From Amycolatopsis suaedae (GTDB lineage Bacteria > Actinomycetota > Actinomycetes > Mycobacteriales > Pseudonocardiaceae), in the NCBI RefSeq assembly GCF_004214935.1, contig NZ_SFCC01000009.1, positions 248,001-312,000 on the forward strand: a DNA stretch of 64,000 bases, in the 5' to 3' direction. The notes below the pieces were generated by a model. The model was not told the origin of the DNA. It did no database searches and saw only the letters and a list, made by a program, of their open reading frames with translations. Made by a program: the position numbers and the translations under genes. Below are positions 39,123 to 47,637 of this stretch, piece by piece. Each line of letters opens with the position of its first letter. Within the stretch, counting starts at the first letter, position 1.

Positions 39123-39590
39123 CTGCTTGAGCGTCGCGGCGAGGGCTGTGCGGCCCTCGCCGTCCAGGGGCTCGAGGAAGTCGCGGTCGACCGTGAGCAC
39201 CGCGTCGAGTGCCTGCTTGGCGAGGCGCTCACCTTTCGCCGTCAGGTGGACGATGACGCCACGGCGGTCGTGCCGGTCGGTGGTCCGGCGGATGTGGCCG
39301 GCGTTTTCCAGGCGGTCCAGTCGTGACGTCATCGCGCCGGTGGTGATCAGGGACGCCTTGGCCAGGTCCCCGGCGTGCACGCCGCCGCGGGGACCCCGGC
39401 GGCGCAGGGTGTTGAGCACGTCGAAGTCCCCGTAACTCAGGTGCAGCGGCCGCAGCGCCGCGACGATGTCCCGCTGCAGTTGCCCCGCGGCGATGAGCAG
39501 TCGCCCGACGACCTCCAGCGGTGTGACGTCCCGTCCGGGTTCCCGCACGGTCCACTCCCGGACCATCCGGTCCACGGCATCCTCCGACAC
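39102..39590 (-). CDS. MarR-family transcriptional regulator
   Basis: A 162-residue winged-helix regulator. LHLSYGDFDVLNTLRRRGPR precedes the HTH (HAGDLAKASLITTGAMTSRLDRLENAGH), and the wing is RRTTDRHDRRGVIVHLTAKGE. The GTG start (39590) lies 7 nt after TAGTGT on this strand, a leaderless pattern. It is divergent from the DUF6506 gene, with a 7-bp inverted repeat at 39643-39669 in the spacer. This MarR-DUF6506 pairing suggests the regulator acts on that gene. Confidence 0.92.
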   Translation of the reverse strand: MSEDAVDRMVREWTVREPGRDVTPLEVVGRLLIAAGQLQRDIVAALRPLHLSYGDFDVLNTLRRRGPRGGVHAGDLAKASLITTGAMTSRLDRLENAGHIRRTTDRHDRRGVIVHLTAKGERLAKQALDAVLTVDRDFLEPLDGEGRTALAATLKQLLVRRG

Positions 39591-39642
39591 TCGCCAGACA
39601 CTACCTCGCGGCGAACGGAATAACCGGCTCGGCTCGCCAGTT

Positions 39643-39669
39643 AGCTTGGTATCAAGTTAATGCCAAGCT
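39643..39669. promoter_or_regulatory. Inverted repeat upstream of DUF6506 (probable MarR operator)
   Basis: AGCTTGG (39643-39649) and CCAAGCT (39663-39669) are perfect complements with a 13-bp AT-rich spacer containing CTTG..CAAG. The site ends 17 bp before the DUF6506 ATG at 39686, a repressing position. Confidence 0.55.
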
Positions 39670-39685
39670 GATCGTGGAGGTTGAG

Positions 39686-40288
39686 ATGCGCAACGAGGAG
39701 ACGCTGGACGGAGCCTTCCTTTTCCTTCGGCCGGGTGCTCCCGCTGACGGCTCGGATCGCCAGGTGCTCGAGCGGACCGGTAGCCGTACCGTGCTCGTGT
39801 GGGTGCCCGACGCCGCGGCTGCCGCGGCCGTGGCCGGTCAACTCGTGGCCGACGGGATCAGGCTGATCGAGCTGTACCGCGGATTCGACCTGGCCTCGGC
39901 GGCGCCGGTCATCGAAGCTGTCGCCGGGCGGGTACCGGTCGGCGTGGCCGGGTACGGCCCCGCGGTGAAGGAGAAGGCGTCACCGCGCCGAACGGTCACC
40001 ATTTACGACGAGCCGGGATCGGATCCGGCGGGAACCCAGCGACTCGTCCGTGATCACGGGGCCGAGGGCAGCACCACCGTCGTCGGTGCGCCGGACCCGG
40101 ATTCGGCGGCTCGTGTCGCTGCCGAACTCGTCGACGGCGGTGCCGAACTGATCGAGATCTGCGGCGGTACCTCACTGATCACCGCGGCTCGGGTCGCCGC
40201 GGAGGTCGGAGACCGGGTGCCGGTCAGTCTCGTCAGCTGGCCGTTCGACTCGATCGAGGGTGCGGCCGCGTACAAGGCGGCTTTCTAG
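39686..40288 (+). CDS. DUF6506-family protein with two tandem copies of the domain
   Basis: A 200-residue soluble protein made of two similar halves. Half 1 has VLVWVPDAAAAAAVAGQLVA, then DGIRLIELYRGFDLASAAPV and VAGRVPVGVAGYG. Half 2 has TTVVGAPDPDSAARVAAELV, then DGGAELIEICGGTSLITAAR and VGDRVPVSLVSWP. The shared plan (V.VPD...A...A..LV..G...IEL.GGF....A..V....G.RVPV) is that of DUF6506, normally about 100 residues, so this is a duplicated form. ATG 39686 follows TGGAGG by 5 bp. No catalytic residues are evident and the function is unknown. Its probable regulator is the divergent MarR. Confidence 0.78.
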   Translation: MRNEETLDGAFLFLRPGAPADGSDRQVLERTGSRTVLVWVPDAAAAAAVAGQLVADGIRLIELYRGFDLASAAPVIEAVAGRVPVGVAGYGPAVKEKASPRRTVTIYDEPGSDPAGTQRLVRDHGAEGSTTVVGAPDPDSAARVAAELVDGGAELIEICGGTSLITAARVAAEVGDRVPVSLVSWPFDSIEGAAAYKAAF

Positions 40289-41715
40289 GGCGTCGGCAGG
40301 CGACGTGGTGACCTCGTCATGGCCGCCGTCGATGAGCAAGCGGCACGGACGGCGGCCAGCGCCTCGTCGACGTGCTCGGCGTGGGTGCGATGGCTGAGTA
40401 CGCACAGCCGGATGTGGAACCGGCCGCCGATCGTCGTGCTGGTGAGGAACACCCGGCCGTCCCGGCGGATCGCGTCGAAGACGGCGCGAGTGGCGGTGTC
40501 ACCCGCGGCACAGCGGAAGGCCACGGTGGACAGGCTCGGGTGCCATGGCACGTCGATGCCGGGCATCGCCCCCAGTTCGCGGTAGGTGTGCTCGGCGAGG
40601 TCCAGCTTCTCGTCGAGGGCGTCCCGGAACGCCTGCACGCCGTGCAGCCGCAGCGGTAGCCACAGCCGGAGACCGCGATGCTCCCGGGTCAGCTCGACGC
40701 CGTGGTCGGCGTAGTCGGGCAGCCCGGTGCCGTCCCCGAGATCCTGCAGGTACGGTGCGTCGTGCCGATGGGCGGCGACCAGCGTCGCCGTGTCGCGGAC
40801 CAGCAGCGTGCCCAGGCCGTAGGGCAGGAACAGGCCCTTGTGCGGATCCAGGACGATCGAATCGGCCAGTTCGACGCCCGCCAGGCGTTCACGCCCGCGT
40901 TCGGTGAGCTGGAACGCGCCGCCGTAGGCGCCGTCGACGTGGAACCACAGGTTCTCCCGGCGGGCCAGCGCAGCCAGGTCCGTCAGCGGATCGACGGCGC
41001 CGGTGTCGGTGGTACCCGCTGTTCCGGCGAGCAGGAACGGCTGTCGCCCTGCCCGCCGGTCGGCGGCGATCATCCGGGCTGCCGCGTCCGGGTCCATTCG
41101 TAGCCGGTCATCCACCGGCACGACGCGGACGCAGTCGCGGGGAAGCCCGGCTACTCTCGCGGCTTTCGCGACGCACAGGTGCGTGTGGCCGCTGACGTAG
41201 AGCGTCGCGCCGCGGGATTCGTCGCCGAGGTGGTGTTCGCGCGCCGCGACGACGGCCGACAGCGTGGCCGCGGATCCGCCCGTGGTGAGCAGGCCGCCGG
41301 CGGTCGAGGGCAAGGCGAACTCCGTGGTCAGCCAGTCGAGGACGCTCTGCTCGATGGCGACCAGGCCGGGGGCGAGGTCGGCCACCGTCGCGTATCTGTT
41401 GAGTACCTGGGTGAGCAGGGCGGCGACCGCCGAGCTGACCAGCCCGCCCGCCGGGATGTAGCCGAGGTAGCGCGGCCCGGCGGTCTCCACACCGCTTTCG
41501 GCGGCGCGCAGGGCGGTGGCCAGCACCTCGGCAAGTGGTTGCGCTTCGCCGGTGATCGCGACGTCCTGGGTGAACGACCGGGGATCGTGGGCGGGCCGGG
41601 CGCCGAGTGATTCGAGGAAGTCCACCGCGGCGTCGAGGACCGCGGAGCCGAGTGAGCGCAGTTCGGCGGGTGACGATTCGAGCGGTAACACCTGGCCGAA
41701 CGTAGGCGAACTCAA
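40285..41715 (-). CDS. PLP-dependent aromatic amino acid decarboxylase-like protein
   Basis: A 476-residue group II decarboxylase. Typical blocks are PRYLGYIPAGGLVSSAVAAL, GGLLTTGGSAATLSAVVAAR (cofactor phosphate), WFHVDGAYGGAFQLT (PLP-ring Asp) and SIVLDPHKGLFLPYGLGTLL with the Schiff-base Lys. This set is close to aromatic-L-amino-acid decarboxylases (tyrosine/tryptophan/phenylalanine). The product would be an amine and CO2. A TTG at 41715 overlaps the AraC stop (TTGA), which would couple them; a GTG near 41691 is the alternative start. The upstream AraC regulator is probably specific for this gene. Confidence 0.88.
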   Translation of the reverse strand: MSSPTFGQVLPLESSPAELRSLGSAVLDAAVDFLESLGARPAHDPRSFTQDVAITGEAQPLAEVLATALRAAESGVETAGPRYLGYIPAGGLVSSAVAALLTQVLNRYATVADLAPGLVAIEQSVLDWLTTEFALPSTAGGLLTTGGSAATLSAVVAAREHHLGDESRGATLYVSGHTHLCVAKAARVAGLPRDCVRVVPVDDRLRMDPDAAARMIAADRRAGRQPFLLAGTAGTTDTGAVDPLTDLAALARRENLWFHVDGAYGGAFQLTERGRERLAGVELADSIVLDPHKGLFLPYGLGTLLVRDTATLVAAHRHDAPYLQDLGDGTGLPDYADHGVELTREHRGLRLWLPLRLHGVQAFRDALDEKLDLAEHTYRELGAMPGIDVPWHPSLSTVAFRCAAGDTATRAVFDAIRRDGRVFLTSTTIGGRFHIRLCVLSHRTHAEHVDEALAAVRAACSSTAAMTRSPRRLPTP

Positions 41716-42494
41716 CCGAGCGGTCTTGTACGTTCTTGCGCCGCTCGCTGGTAGCGGCCTGGTGTCGTTCCCACCATCCTGCGGAAGTGTCGTGTCAGGT
41801 GGGCCTGGTCGACGAATCCCACCTCGGTGGCGACGTCGGGCAGTGGGTGGCCGCGCTCGATGAGCCGCCGGGCGAGCCCAACCCGGTACTGGTTGAGGTA
41901 GGCATGTGGTGGCATGCCATAGCGATGCCGGAACGCACGCAACACCGAGTACTGACTCACGCCGAATCTGGAAGCCAGTTCGGCGAGTCCAGGAGGGTCG
42001 CGGAACTGGTCCAACAGCAACTGCTGCGCCTCCTGAGCCAAGCCCGGTCCAGCCTCGGGGTCGGTGTACGGCGTCGCGTGTTCCGCGAACAGTCGCCGAA
42101 GGACGATCGTGAGATCGTCCGCGTCCGCGTTCGGCAGTGCTCGCAATTGGCGGGCCAGCCGCGGGTCGTTCACGATTCTCGAGGTGAACACCGGTTGTGC
42201 GCCCAGCAGCGAACGTACCAGCCAGACCGGCGGATACAGCGCGACGTAGGACCAGCCGTACTCGTCCACTGACCGTCCGGTGTGGACGATCTCGGGGTTG
42301 ATCAGCACGATCGCGCCAGCGCCTGCGTACTCGGTGTCGCGGCCGTACCGCAGCTCCTCTCTGCCGCTGTCCAGTACACCGATCGTGTAGGTGTCGTGTG
42401 CGTGCCTGCTGAACTCGTGGTGCAGGAACCGCGCGTGCAGCATCGCCAAGCCACTCATCGCCTGGTGCCAGTTGTAGTGCGCGAACTCCTCCAT
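41712..42494 (-). CDS. AraC-family transcriptional regulator
   Basis: A 260-residue regulator. The N-terminal cupin-like sensing domain (about 15-110) has FLHHEFSRHAHDTYTIGVLD, the histidine-rich first strand. The C-terminal double HTH (about 165-255) has LAELASRFGVSQYSVLRAFR and LPDVATEVGFVDQAHLTRHFRRMVGTTPGRYQ. On this strand TAACCT lies 6 nt before the ATG at 42494, a leaderless pattern. It overlaps the downstream decarboxylase start by 4 nt and probably activates it in response to an amino acid or amine. Confidence 0.93.
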   Translation of the reverse strand: MEEFAHYNWHQAMSGLAMLHARFLHHEFSRHAHDTYTIGVLDSGREELRYGRDTEYAGAGAIVLINPEIVHTGRSVDEYGWSYVALYPPVWLVRSLLGAQPVFTSRIVNDPRLARQLRALPNADADDLTIVLRRLFAEHATPYTDPEAGPGLAQEAQQLLLDQFRDPPGLAELASRFGVSQYSVLRAFRHRYGMPPHAYLNQYRVGLARRLIERGHPLPDVATEVGFVDQAHLTRHFRRMVGTTPGRYQRAAQERTRPLG

Positions 42495-42520
42495 GTCGTC
42501 AGGTTACGTGTTGCCGACGG

Positions 42521-43174
42521 CTACGAGCTGATCGCCGCGGCGATCGATCCGGCCGTCCAGTTGCCGCGAGCCCCGGGACGGTGCGCGAGATGTTCGGCGG
42601 TATCGGCGACCGTCCAGCCGTGGGTGTCACGAAGCCCGATGGCGAGCATGCGCAGGTACGCGGCCGAGGGCGGTACAGGTTCGACGTCAGCCGCTGACCA
42701 AGGCGCGGTGAAGGTGAGTAACGGGTAGCCGTCGACGTTTCCCAGGTACTGCAGCGTTTCGTACCGTCCGGGGCCCAGTTGGTCCCTGCCGTTGGTCAAC
42801 ACCGCCCGCAGGTCGACGTCGGCGCCGGGATCGCGATACATCTCCTGAGCGGCGACGTCCGCGAACTGGCCGGCGGTGATCAGGTAGGCGGTGGCCGGTG
42901 TGGTCTCGGGAAGCGCCACGTCGAGGAACGCGCGCCCGCCGTTCCAGACGGGGGAGTAGGTGGCGAAGTAGACCCCACCGGGAATCGAGCACGGGCGTAT
43001 CCGGGTGGGTGCGGTGCGGTTGCGGCAACCGGGGTAGATCCGCTGGGCCCCAGGCGGGGTGCCGCCCGACAAGTAGCAGTCGAAACGGCGACGAGCCATG
43101 TTGGAGCCGTAGCTGACGTACCAGACCCACTCGGGCTGCCTCGCCGCATCGTCCATCACCCACCCATTGTCCAT
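42521..43174 (-). CDS. Gamma-glutamylcyclotransferase-like (GGCT fold) protein
   Basis: A 217-residue protein. WYVSYGSNMARRRFDCYLSG carries the GGCT-family substrate loop Tyr-Gly-Ser-Asn. The later CSIPGGVYFATYSPVWNGGR and TAYLITAGQFADVAAQE fit the barrel strands of this fold. A clear catalytic Glu could not be assigned, so activity on gamma-glutamyl compounds is unproven; some family members are labelled histone deacetylases without evidence. ATG 43174 (MDNGWVMDDAARQ) or ATG 43156 are both possible starts. It is 26 bp upstream of the AraC gene, same strand. Confidence 0.75.
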   Translation of the reverse strand: MDNGWVMDDAARQPEWVWYVSYGSNMARRRFDCYLSGGTPPGAQRIYPGCRNRTAPTRIRPCSIPGGVYFATYSPVWNGGRAFLDVALPETTPATAYLITAGQFADVAAQEMYRDPGADVDLRAVLTNGRDQLGPGRYETLQYLGNVDGYPLLTFTAPWSAADVEPVPPSAAYLRMLAIGLRDTHGWTVADTAEHLAHRPGARGNWTAGSIAAAISS

Positions 43175-43253
43175 CGGGCGCCGTGGCTGTTCTGGTGGGA
43201 ACGGCCGGCTATCCGGTATGGTCCGCGAATCTTCCACGTCGAAGGGCGCGGCG

Positions 43254-44693
43254 ATGACGAGTGAACGCGACGAAGCGACGAACTCGGTGGCGGACCGTTT
43301 CCCGGCGCGGGTGCTGGCGCGCCCGAAGGTCGCACAGCTACCTGAGCCGCCGACATCGACCTGGCGAATCATCGGGCCGGGCGTCGTCGCCGCGGGTGTC
43401 GGGCTCGCCTCCGGTGAGTTCATCCTGTTTCCGTACATCGCCTCACAGGTCGGCCTGGTTTTCGTCTGGGCCGCACTGGTCGGCGTGGTGACGCAGTACT
43501 TCCTCAACATGGAGATCGAGCGGTACACCCTGGCGACGGGGGAGACCGCTCTCACCGGGTTCAGCCGGTACTGGCGGCACTGGGGTCTGGTGTTCGCCGT
43601 TCTGACGATTCTGGCCAACCTGTGGCCGGGCTGGGTGACGAGCTCGGCCACCTTGGTGACCTACCTCTGGGGCGGAAGCGTCACCTGGATCGCCGTCGGC
43701 ATGCTGGTGGCCATCGGGTTGATTCTCACTCTCGCGCCCATTGTCTATGTCGCGCTCGAACGCGTCGAGATGCTCAAGGTCGCCGCCGTTGTCGTCCTGC
43801 TGGGGGTCGGTGCGTTCGTGGCGATCTCGGCAGACGCGTGGAACGACCTGCCGACGATCATTACCGATGCTGGATTGCCCGCGGAGGAGCTGGGTTTCGC
43901 CCTGCTGCTGGGTGCCCTTGCGTTCGCCGGCGCGGGTGGCGGGCAGAACCTCGTGCAGAGCAACTGGATCCGTGACAAGGGCTTCGGCATGGGGCGGTAC
44001 GTACCCAGGATCGCGAGCCCCGTCACCGGAAAGCCGGAGGCCGCACCGAGTACGGGGTTCGTCTTCGAGCCGACAGAGGAGAACTTGACCCGATGGCGAG
44101 CGTGGTGGCGCTTCGCCAACAGGGAACAGCTGTACACGTTTGTGCTGATCACGTTCGTGTCCATCCTTTTCACCTCATTACTTGCCTATTCAACGGTGTT
44201 CGGCCGCGATGACCTGCCCAACGGCATCGGTTTTCTTCGAATCGAGGGCGAGCAGCTGGCGGCGACCGTTGGTGGTTGGTTCGGCACCTTGTTCTGGCTT
44301 GTGGGAGCTGTTTCGCTCTTCGCAGCTGCTCTCGGAATTGTGGACTACACCGCGCGGCTGGTCGCGGACGTGATCAAGACGTCCTACGCCCGGCGAGTCA
44401 AGGAATCCACTCTGTATTTCCTCCTGGTGTGGCTCCTGATCCTGGTCGGTTGCGTGATCCTGCTCGCTGGATTCGGGCAGCCGTTGGTTTTGCTCGTCAT
44501 TTCAGCATCGGTTGGCGGCATGATGATGTTCGTCTACTCGGCCTTGCTGATGGTGCTCAACCGCCGAACCCTGCCGAAGCAGATACGTATCGGCTCCGGC
44601 AGGATGGTGGCGCTGGCGTGGTCCTTCCTGCTCTTCGGTGTGCTCAGCGTGCTCACTGTCATCGATCAAGGTGCCAAGCTCTTCGGCGGATGA
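43254..44693 (+). CDS. Second Nramp-related transporter, atypical motifs
   Basis: A 479-residue membrane protein with about 11-12 segments. It opens RIIGPGVVAAGVGLASGEFI, like the Nramp first helix but with GLASGE instead of Asp-Pro-Gly-Asn. The helix-6 region reads GALAFAGAGGGQNLVQSNWI, again without the Met-Pro-His triad. ATG 43254 is preceded by GAAGGG. The gene contains a rare TTA leucine codon at 44178, and its third positions are less GC-rich than elsewhere in the window. The same family is seen at 33241, but the two copies are clearly different. The ion or compound transported is unknown. Confidence 0.82.
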   Translation: MTSERDEATNSVADRFPARVLARPKVAQLPEPPTSTWRIIGPGVVAAGVGLASGEFILFPYIASQVGLVFVWAALVGVVTQYFLNMEIERYTLATGETALTGFSRYWRHWGLVFAVLTILANLWPGWVTSSATLVTYLWGGSVTWIAVGMLVAIGLILTLAPIVYVALERVEMLKVAAVVVLLGVGAFVAISADAWNDLPTIITDAGLPAEELGFALLLGALAFAGAGGGQNLVQSNWIRDKGFGMGRYVPRIASPVTGKPEAAPSTGFVFEPTEENLTRWRAWWRFANREQLYTFVLITFVSILFTSLLAYSTVFGRDDLPNGIGFLRIEGEQLAATVGGWFGTLFWLVGAVSLFAAALGIVDYTARLVADVIKTSYARRVKESTLYFLLVWLLILVGCVILLAGFGQPLVLLVISASVGGMMMFVYSALLMVLNRRTLPKQIRIGSGRMVALAWSFLLFGVLSVLTVIDQGAKLFGG

Positions 44694-44904
44694 CGGTGGG
44701 AGTGTAGGTCCTGCGGGGAGTTTTGCGCCCGTGGCGGCGCCCCGTCCCGTGTCATGTCGTCAACGCTACTCGTGCGACTCGTCGGGGTCAAAACCGCAAT
44801 CGTCGAAGAATGCGAACGGTCCGTTCGCGTAAGTGGCTTTCGTGAATGGCCCATTCGCGCGGAACGGGCGACGAATCTGTCGTCGGAGGGGTTATGTTGA
44901 AATC
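44694..44904. other. Intergenic region with two consecutive palindromes
   Basis: A 211-bp gap. GCGAACGG-t-CCGTTCGC (44812-44828) and a near-perfect CGTGAATGG-c-CCATTCGCG (44841-44859) follow each other, the type of short palindromic element I remember from Pseudonocardiales intergenic DNA. TATGTT (44893-44898) lies 6 nt before the next ATG. No gene is seen. Confidence 0.5.
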
Positions 44905-46167
44905 ATGGGCACAAGAGCGGATCCCATGGAATCAATGGACATGTACCAAGAGGAGGTCGTGCATGTACTGGAAGGTCGGGCGTCGACGCTGCTCGAACGG
45001 GCCAGTGCTGGGCTCGCGGAGAAGTACTCGCGGCGCGCCGCTGTGCGACTGCTCGCTGCCGTGGACGCGCAGCTGGCGAAGTTGGAGGCGGTAAGGGCTG
45101 ACGCCCTCGCCATGTTCGGTGACCTGTGTGGAAGCGAGCGGGATGGTGCGGCGGAACTTGCCCTGGTGCTGGCGATAACTGAGAACCAGGCCACCCGCGA
45201 ACTCTCGCATGCGCGATCGCTGCGTTCACGCCTGCCCAAGGTCATGGGACTGATGCGGGCAGGAAAGGTGCGCTTCTACACCGCGGGCAAGGTGTGTGAG
45301 GCGACCTCCTGGCTGTCCGAATCGGCAGTCCGTGAGGTCGATGCGGTGCTCGAAAGCCGGTTAGTTGGAAAGAACCCATTGAGTGCCCGCCGTGCTGCGT
45401 GCTACGCCGCAGCCAAAGCCGACCCTGAAGGGCTTGCCCGGCGTACGCGAAAGCGCCGCGAGCAGCGGGCCGTGCACCTCGTGCACAACGGCGCCGGCGT
45501 GGCCGACCTGTTGTTGGTGGACGCACCGGTGGAGCGTGCCGTCGCTGCGTATACGCGTATCGACAACATGGCGAAGGCGCTGAAGACCAAGGATGAACCA
45601 CGGAAACTGGACCAGCTCCGCAGCGATGTCGCGCTTGACCTGCTGCTAACCGGAACAGGCGGTACGCCACCGAAGGCTGAGGTCTATGTCTACCTCGACT
45701 ACCTCACCTTGGCGAAGCTCAACGACAATCCAGCCGACCTGGCTGGGCACGGCCCCATCTCGGCGAGCCTTGCCCGTGACCTGGTCGCCACACCCGGTGC
45801 CGTCCTGCGTCGCATCATCACCGAGCCTGCGACCGGGCAGCCGATCGAACTCGGCCGGCGCCGATATCGACCGACGGCTACCGTTGACGAGTTTCTTCGC
45901 ATCCGCGACCGCGAGTGCCGGCATCCCGGCTGTCATCGGCCAGCTCACTTCGCGGAGCTGGACCACAACAAGCCGTGGAGCCGAGGCGGGACGACCGACG
46001 TGGCTCAGCTTCACGGGTACTGCAAACGACATCACCGGATCAAGCACACCCCGGGATGGAAACACGTGGCCGAGAACGGAGACGTGGTCATCACGACTCC
46101 GGGCGGAAGCCGGCACGTGAGTCGGCTGGTGCCGCTCCATGAGCCACGAGCCGCCGCACCTCCGTGA
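44905..46167 (+). CDS. DUF222 / HNH endonuclease domain protein (13E12 family)
   Basis: A 420-residue protein of the actinobacterial 13E12-type family. Residues about 30-330 are the helical DUF222 region (ELALVLAITENQATRELSHA, then YTAGKVCEATSWLSESAV and RRTRKRREQRAVHLVHNGAG). The C-terminal HNH nuclease has RDRECRHPGCHRPAHFAELD (zinc Cys residues and the HNH first part), HNKPWSRGGTTDVAQLHGYC and KRHHRIKHTPGW. DNA cleavage is expected, but its biological role is unknown; such genes are multicopy and mobile-like. The ATG follows TATGTT by 6 nt (leaderless). It contains a TTA codon at 45361 and less GC-rich third positions. Confidence 0.88.
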   Translation: MGTRADPMESMDMYQEEVVHVLEGRASTLLERASAGLAEKYSRRAAVRLLAAVDAQLAKLEAVRADALAMFGDLCGSERDGAAELALVLAITENQATRELSHARSLRSRLPKVMGLMRAGKVRFYTAGKVCEATSWLSESAVREVDAVLESRLVGKNPLSARRAACYAAAKADPEGLARRTRKRREQRAVHLVHNGAGVADLLLVDAPVERAVAAYTRIDNMAKALKTKDEPRKLDQLRSDVALDLLLTGTGGTPPKAEVYVYLDYLTLAKLNDNPADLAGHGPISASLARDLVATPGAVLRRIITEPATGQPIELGRRRYRPTATVDEFLRIRDRECRHPGCHRPAHFAELDHNKPWSRGGTTDVAQLHGYCKRHHRIKHTPGWKHVAENGDVVITTPGGSRHVSRLVPLHEPRAAAPP

Positions 46168-46259
46168 CGGAAGGTCATGAGAACCACATTGCGTGATGGG
46201 CGGCGGCTGAGCTCTCCGGCGGTGCGCGACCCATGCGCAGCGTGAGGCGCAGTAACGAC

Positions 46260-46301
46260 GATAACAGAGTCATGTTATCAGGTGTGTTATCGTTGGTAAC
46301 A
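46260..46301. promoter_or_regulatory. Tandem inverted repeats upstream of an SDR gene
   Basis: GATAACA-gagtca-TGTTATC (46260-46279) is a perfect 7-bp inverted repeat. Just after it, TGTTA-tcgttgg-TAACA (46285-46301) gives another 5-bp one. Both are 30-70 bp before the SDR start and resemble TetR-type operators. No regulator gene is adjacent. Confidence 0.5.
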
Positions 46302-46331
46302 TCATGTCGGTTGCGACGATAAGGAGAGTTC

Positions 46332-47057
46332 ATGACCCGGGTAGCGATCGTCACCGGTGGTTCTCGTGGCATTGGCAGGCAGAGTGTCGAGCGGCTCGTG
46401 GAGGACGGCTTCGCCGTCGTCGTCGGCTACGGCGGAAACGCCAAGGAAGCACACGATGTGGTCGAAACCCTCACCGCCGGTGGCGGTCAGGCGATCGCGG
46501 TTCAGGCCGATGTTGGCGATGAGGTCGCCGTCAAGGTCCTGTTCGACACGGCTGAGAGCGCGTTCGGGGGTATCGACGTTGTTGTGCACGCAGCCGGCGT
46601 CATGCACCTGGCGCCACTGGCTGAACTCGCCCTCGACGCGATGGATCGCATGCACCGCACGAACATTCGTGGCACGTTCGTCGTCGACCAGCAGGCGGCT
46701 CGCCGGGTCCGAACGGGCGGCGCCATCATCAACTTCTCGTCGTCGGTACTGGGGCTGGGGATGCCTGGTTACGCGGCTTACGCCGCGTCGAAGGGAGCGG
46801 TGGAGGCGATAACGTTGATTCTCGCCAGGGAGCTGCGTGGCCGGGACATCACGGTCAACGCAGTCGCGCCCGGGCCGACGGCAACTGCCCTGTTCCTCGA
46901 CGGCAAGGACGAGGAGACGGTCGCCCGGCTGGCAGGTCAGGCTCCGCTGGAGCGGCTCGGCAGGCCGGAGGACATCGCCGAGGTCGTCTCGTTCCTCGCC
47001 GGGCCCGCGCGCTGGGTCAACGGTCAGGTGCTGCGCGCCAACGGTGGAATCGTCTAA
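46332..47057 (+). CDS. Short-chain dehydrogenase/reductase (FabG-like SDR)
   Basis: A 241-residue SDR. The cofactor motif TGGSRGIG is at about residue 8, VHAAGVMHLAPLAEL replaces the usual NNAG, and the catalytic residues are Ser in INFSSSVLG and Tyr/Lys in PGYAAYAASKGAVEA. It ends FLAGPARWVNGQVLRANGGIV. It resembles 3-ketoacyl-ACP-reductase-like enzymes of varied function. ATG 46332 is preceded by AAGGAGAG. The two inverted repeats upstream suggest TetR control. Confidence 0.92.
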   Translation: MTRVAIVTGGSRGIGRQSVERLVEDGFAVVVGYGGNAKEAHDVVETLTAGGGQAIAVQADVGDEVAVKVLFDTAESAFGGIDVVVHAAGVMHLAPLAELALDAMDRMHRTNIRGTFVVDQQAARRVRTGGAIINFSSSVLGLGMPGYAAYAASKGAVEAITLILARELRGRDITVNAVAPGPTATALFLDGKDEETVARLAGQAPLERLGRPEDIAEVVSFLAGPARWVNGQVLRANGGIV

Positions 47058-47142
47058 GCAGGAAGGAATCGGTGCGAGTTGCTAGCGGGAACGGTCGGGC
47101 GGACGTGCTAGAGCCTCGAACCGCTCGTTCTAAACTCAGCCG

Positions 47143-47637
47143 ATGTCGATCGTCGCTATTCGCCCGGCGACCGCGGCTGACGGGGCCACCATCGCAAGGA
47201 TCTGGTACGCCGGCTGGCGTGATGCCCATCTCGGCAACGTTCCCGATGCGCTGCTCGTGGCCCGTACGAGGGAGTCCTTCGACACCCGTGCAGCGCAACA
47301 TGTCGGTGACACTGTCGTCGCCACCGTCGACGGTGCCGTGGCGGGCTTCGTCATGGTCATCGGCGATGAGGTCGAGCAGGTCTACGTCGCCGAGGAACAC
47401 CGGGGACACGGCGTCGCCGCTTTGTTGCTGGACGAAGCCGAGCGGCTGGTCCGCGAGGCGGGCCACGGCCGTGCATGGCTTGCTGTCGTAGCTGGCAACG
47501 CGAGGGCCCGCCGGTTCTATGAACGCCGTGGCTGGATCGACGAAGGCATCTTCGATCACGCGGCTCCCCATGAGGACGGCCCGATTACCGTTCCCGCGCA
47601 CCGCTACGTGAAGGACGTCGGGCAAGCATCCCGCTGA
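47143..47637 (+). CDS. GNAT-family N-acetyltransferase
   Basis: A 164-residue acetyltransferase. The acetyl-CoA binding motif A is VEQVYVAEEHRGHGVAALLLDEAERLV (V-x-x-x-x-R-G-x-G). The final block is LAVVAGNARARRFYERRGWIDEG, with the motif B Tyr. It starts MSIVAIRPATAADGATIARIWYAGWR. TAAACT lies 6 nt before the ATG, a leaderless promoter pattern. The acceptor is unknown. It overlaps the convergent PepSY gene by 53 bp. Confidence 0.9.
   Translation: MSIVAIRPATAADGATIARIWYAGWRDAHLGNVPDALLVARTRESFDTRAAQHVGDTVVATVDGAVAGFVMVIGDEVEQVYVAEEHRGHGVAALLLDEAERLVREAGHGRAWLAVVAGNARARRFYERRGWIDEGIFDHAAPHEDGPITVPAHRYVKDVGQASR

Noticed and set aside
41712-47637. Integrated element (prophage or ICE)
   Set aside because: Apart from the HNH gene there is no integrase, portal, relaxase or tRNA border; composition alone is not enough.
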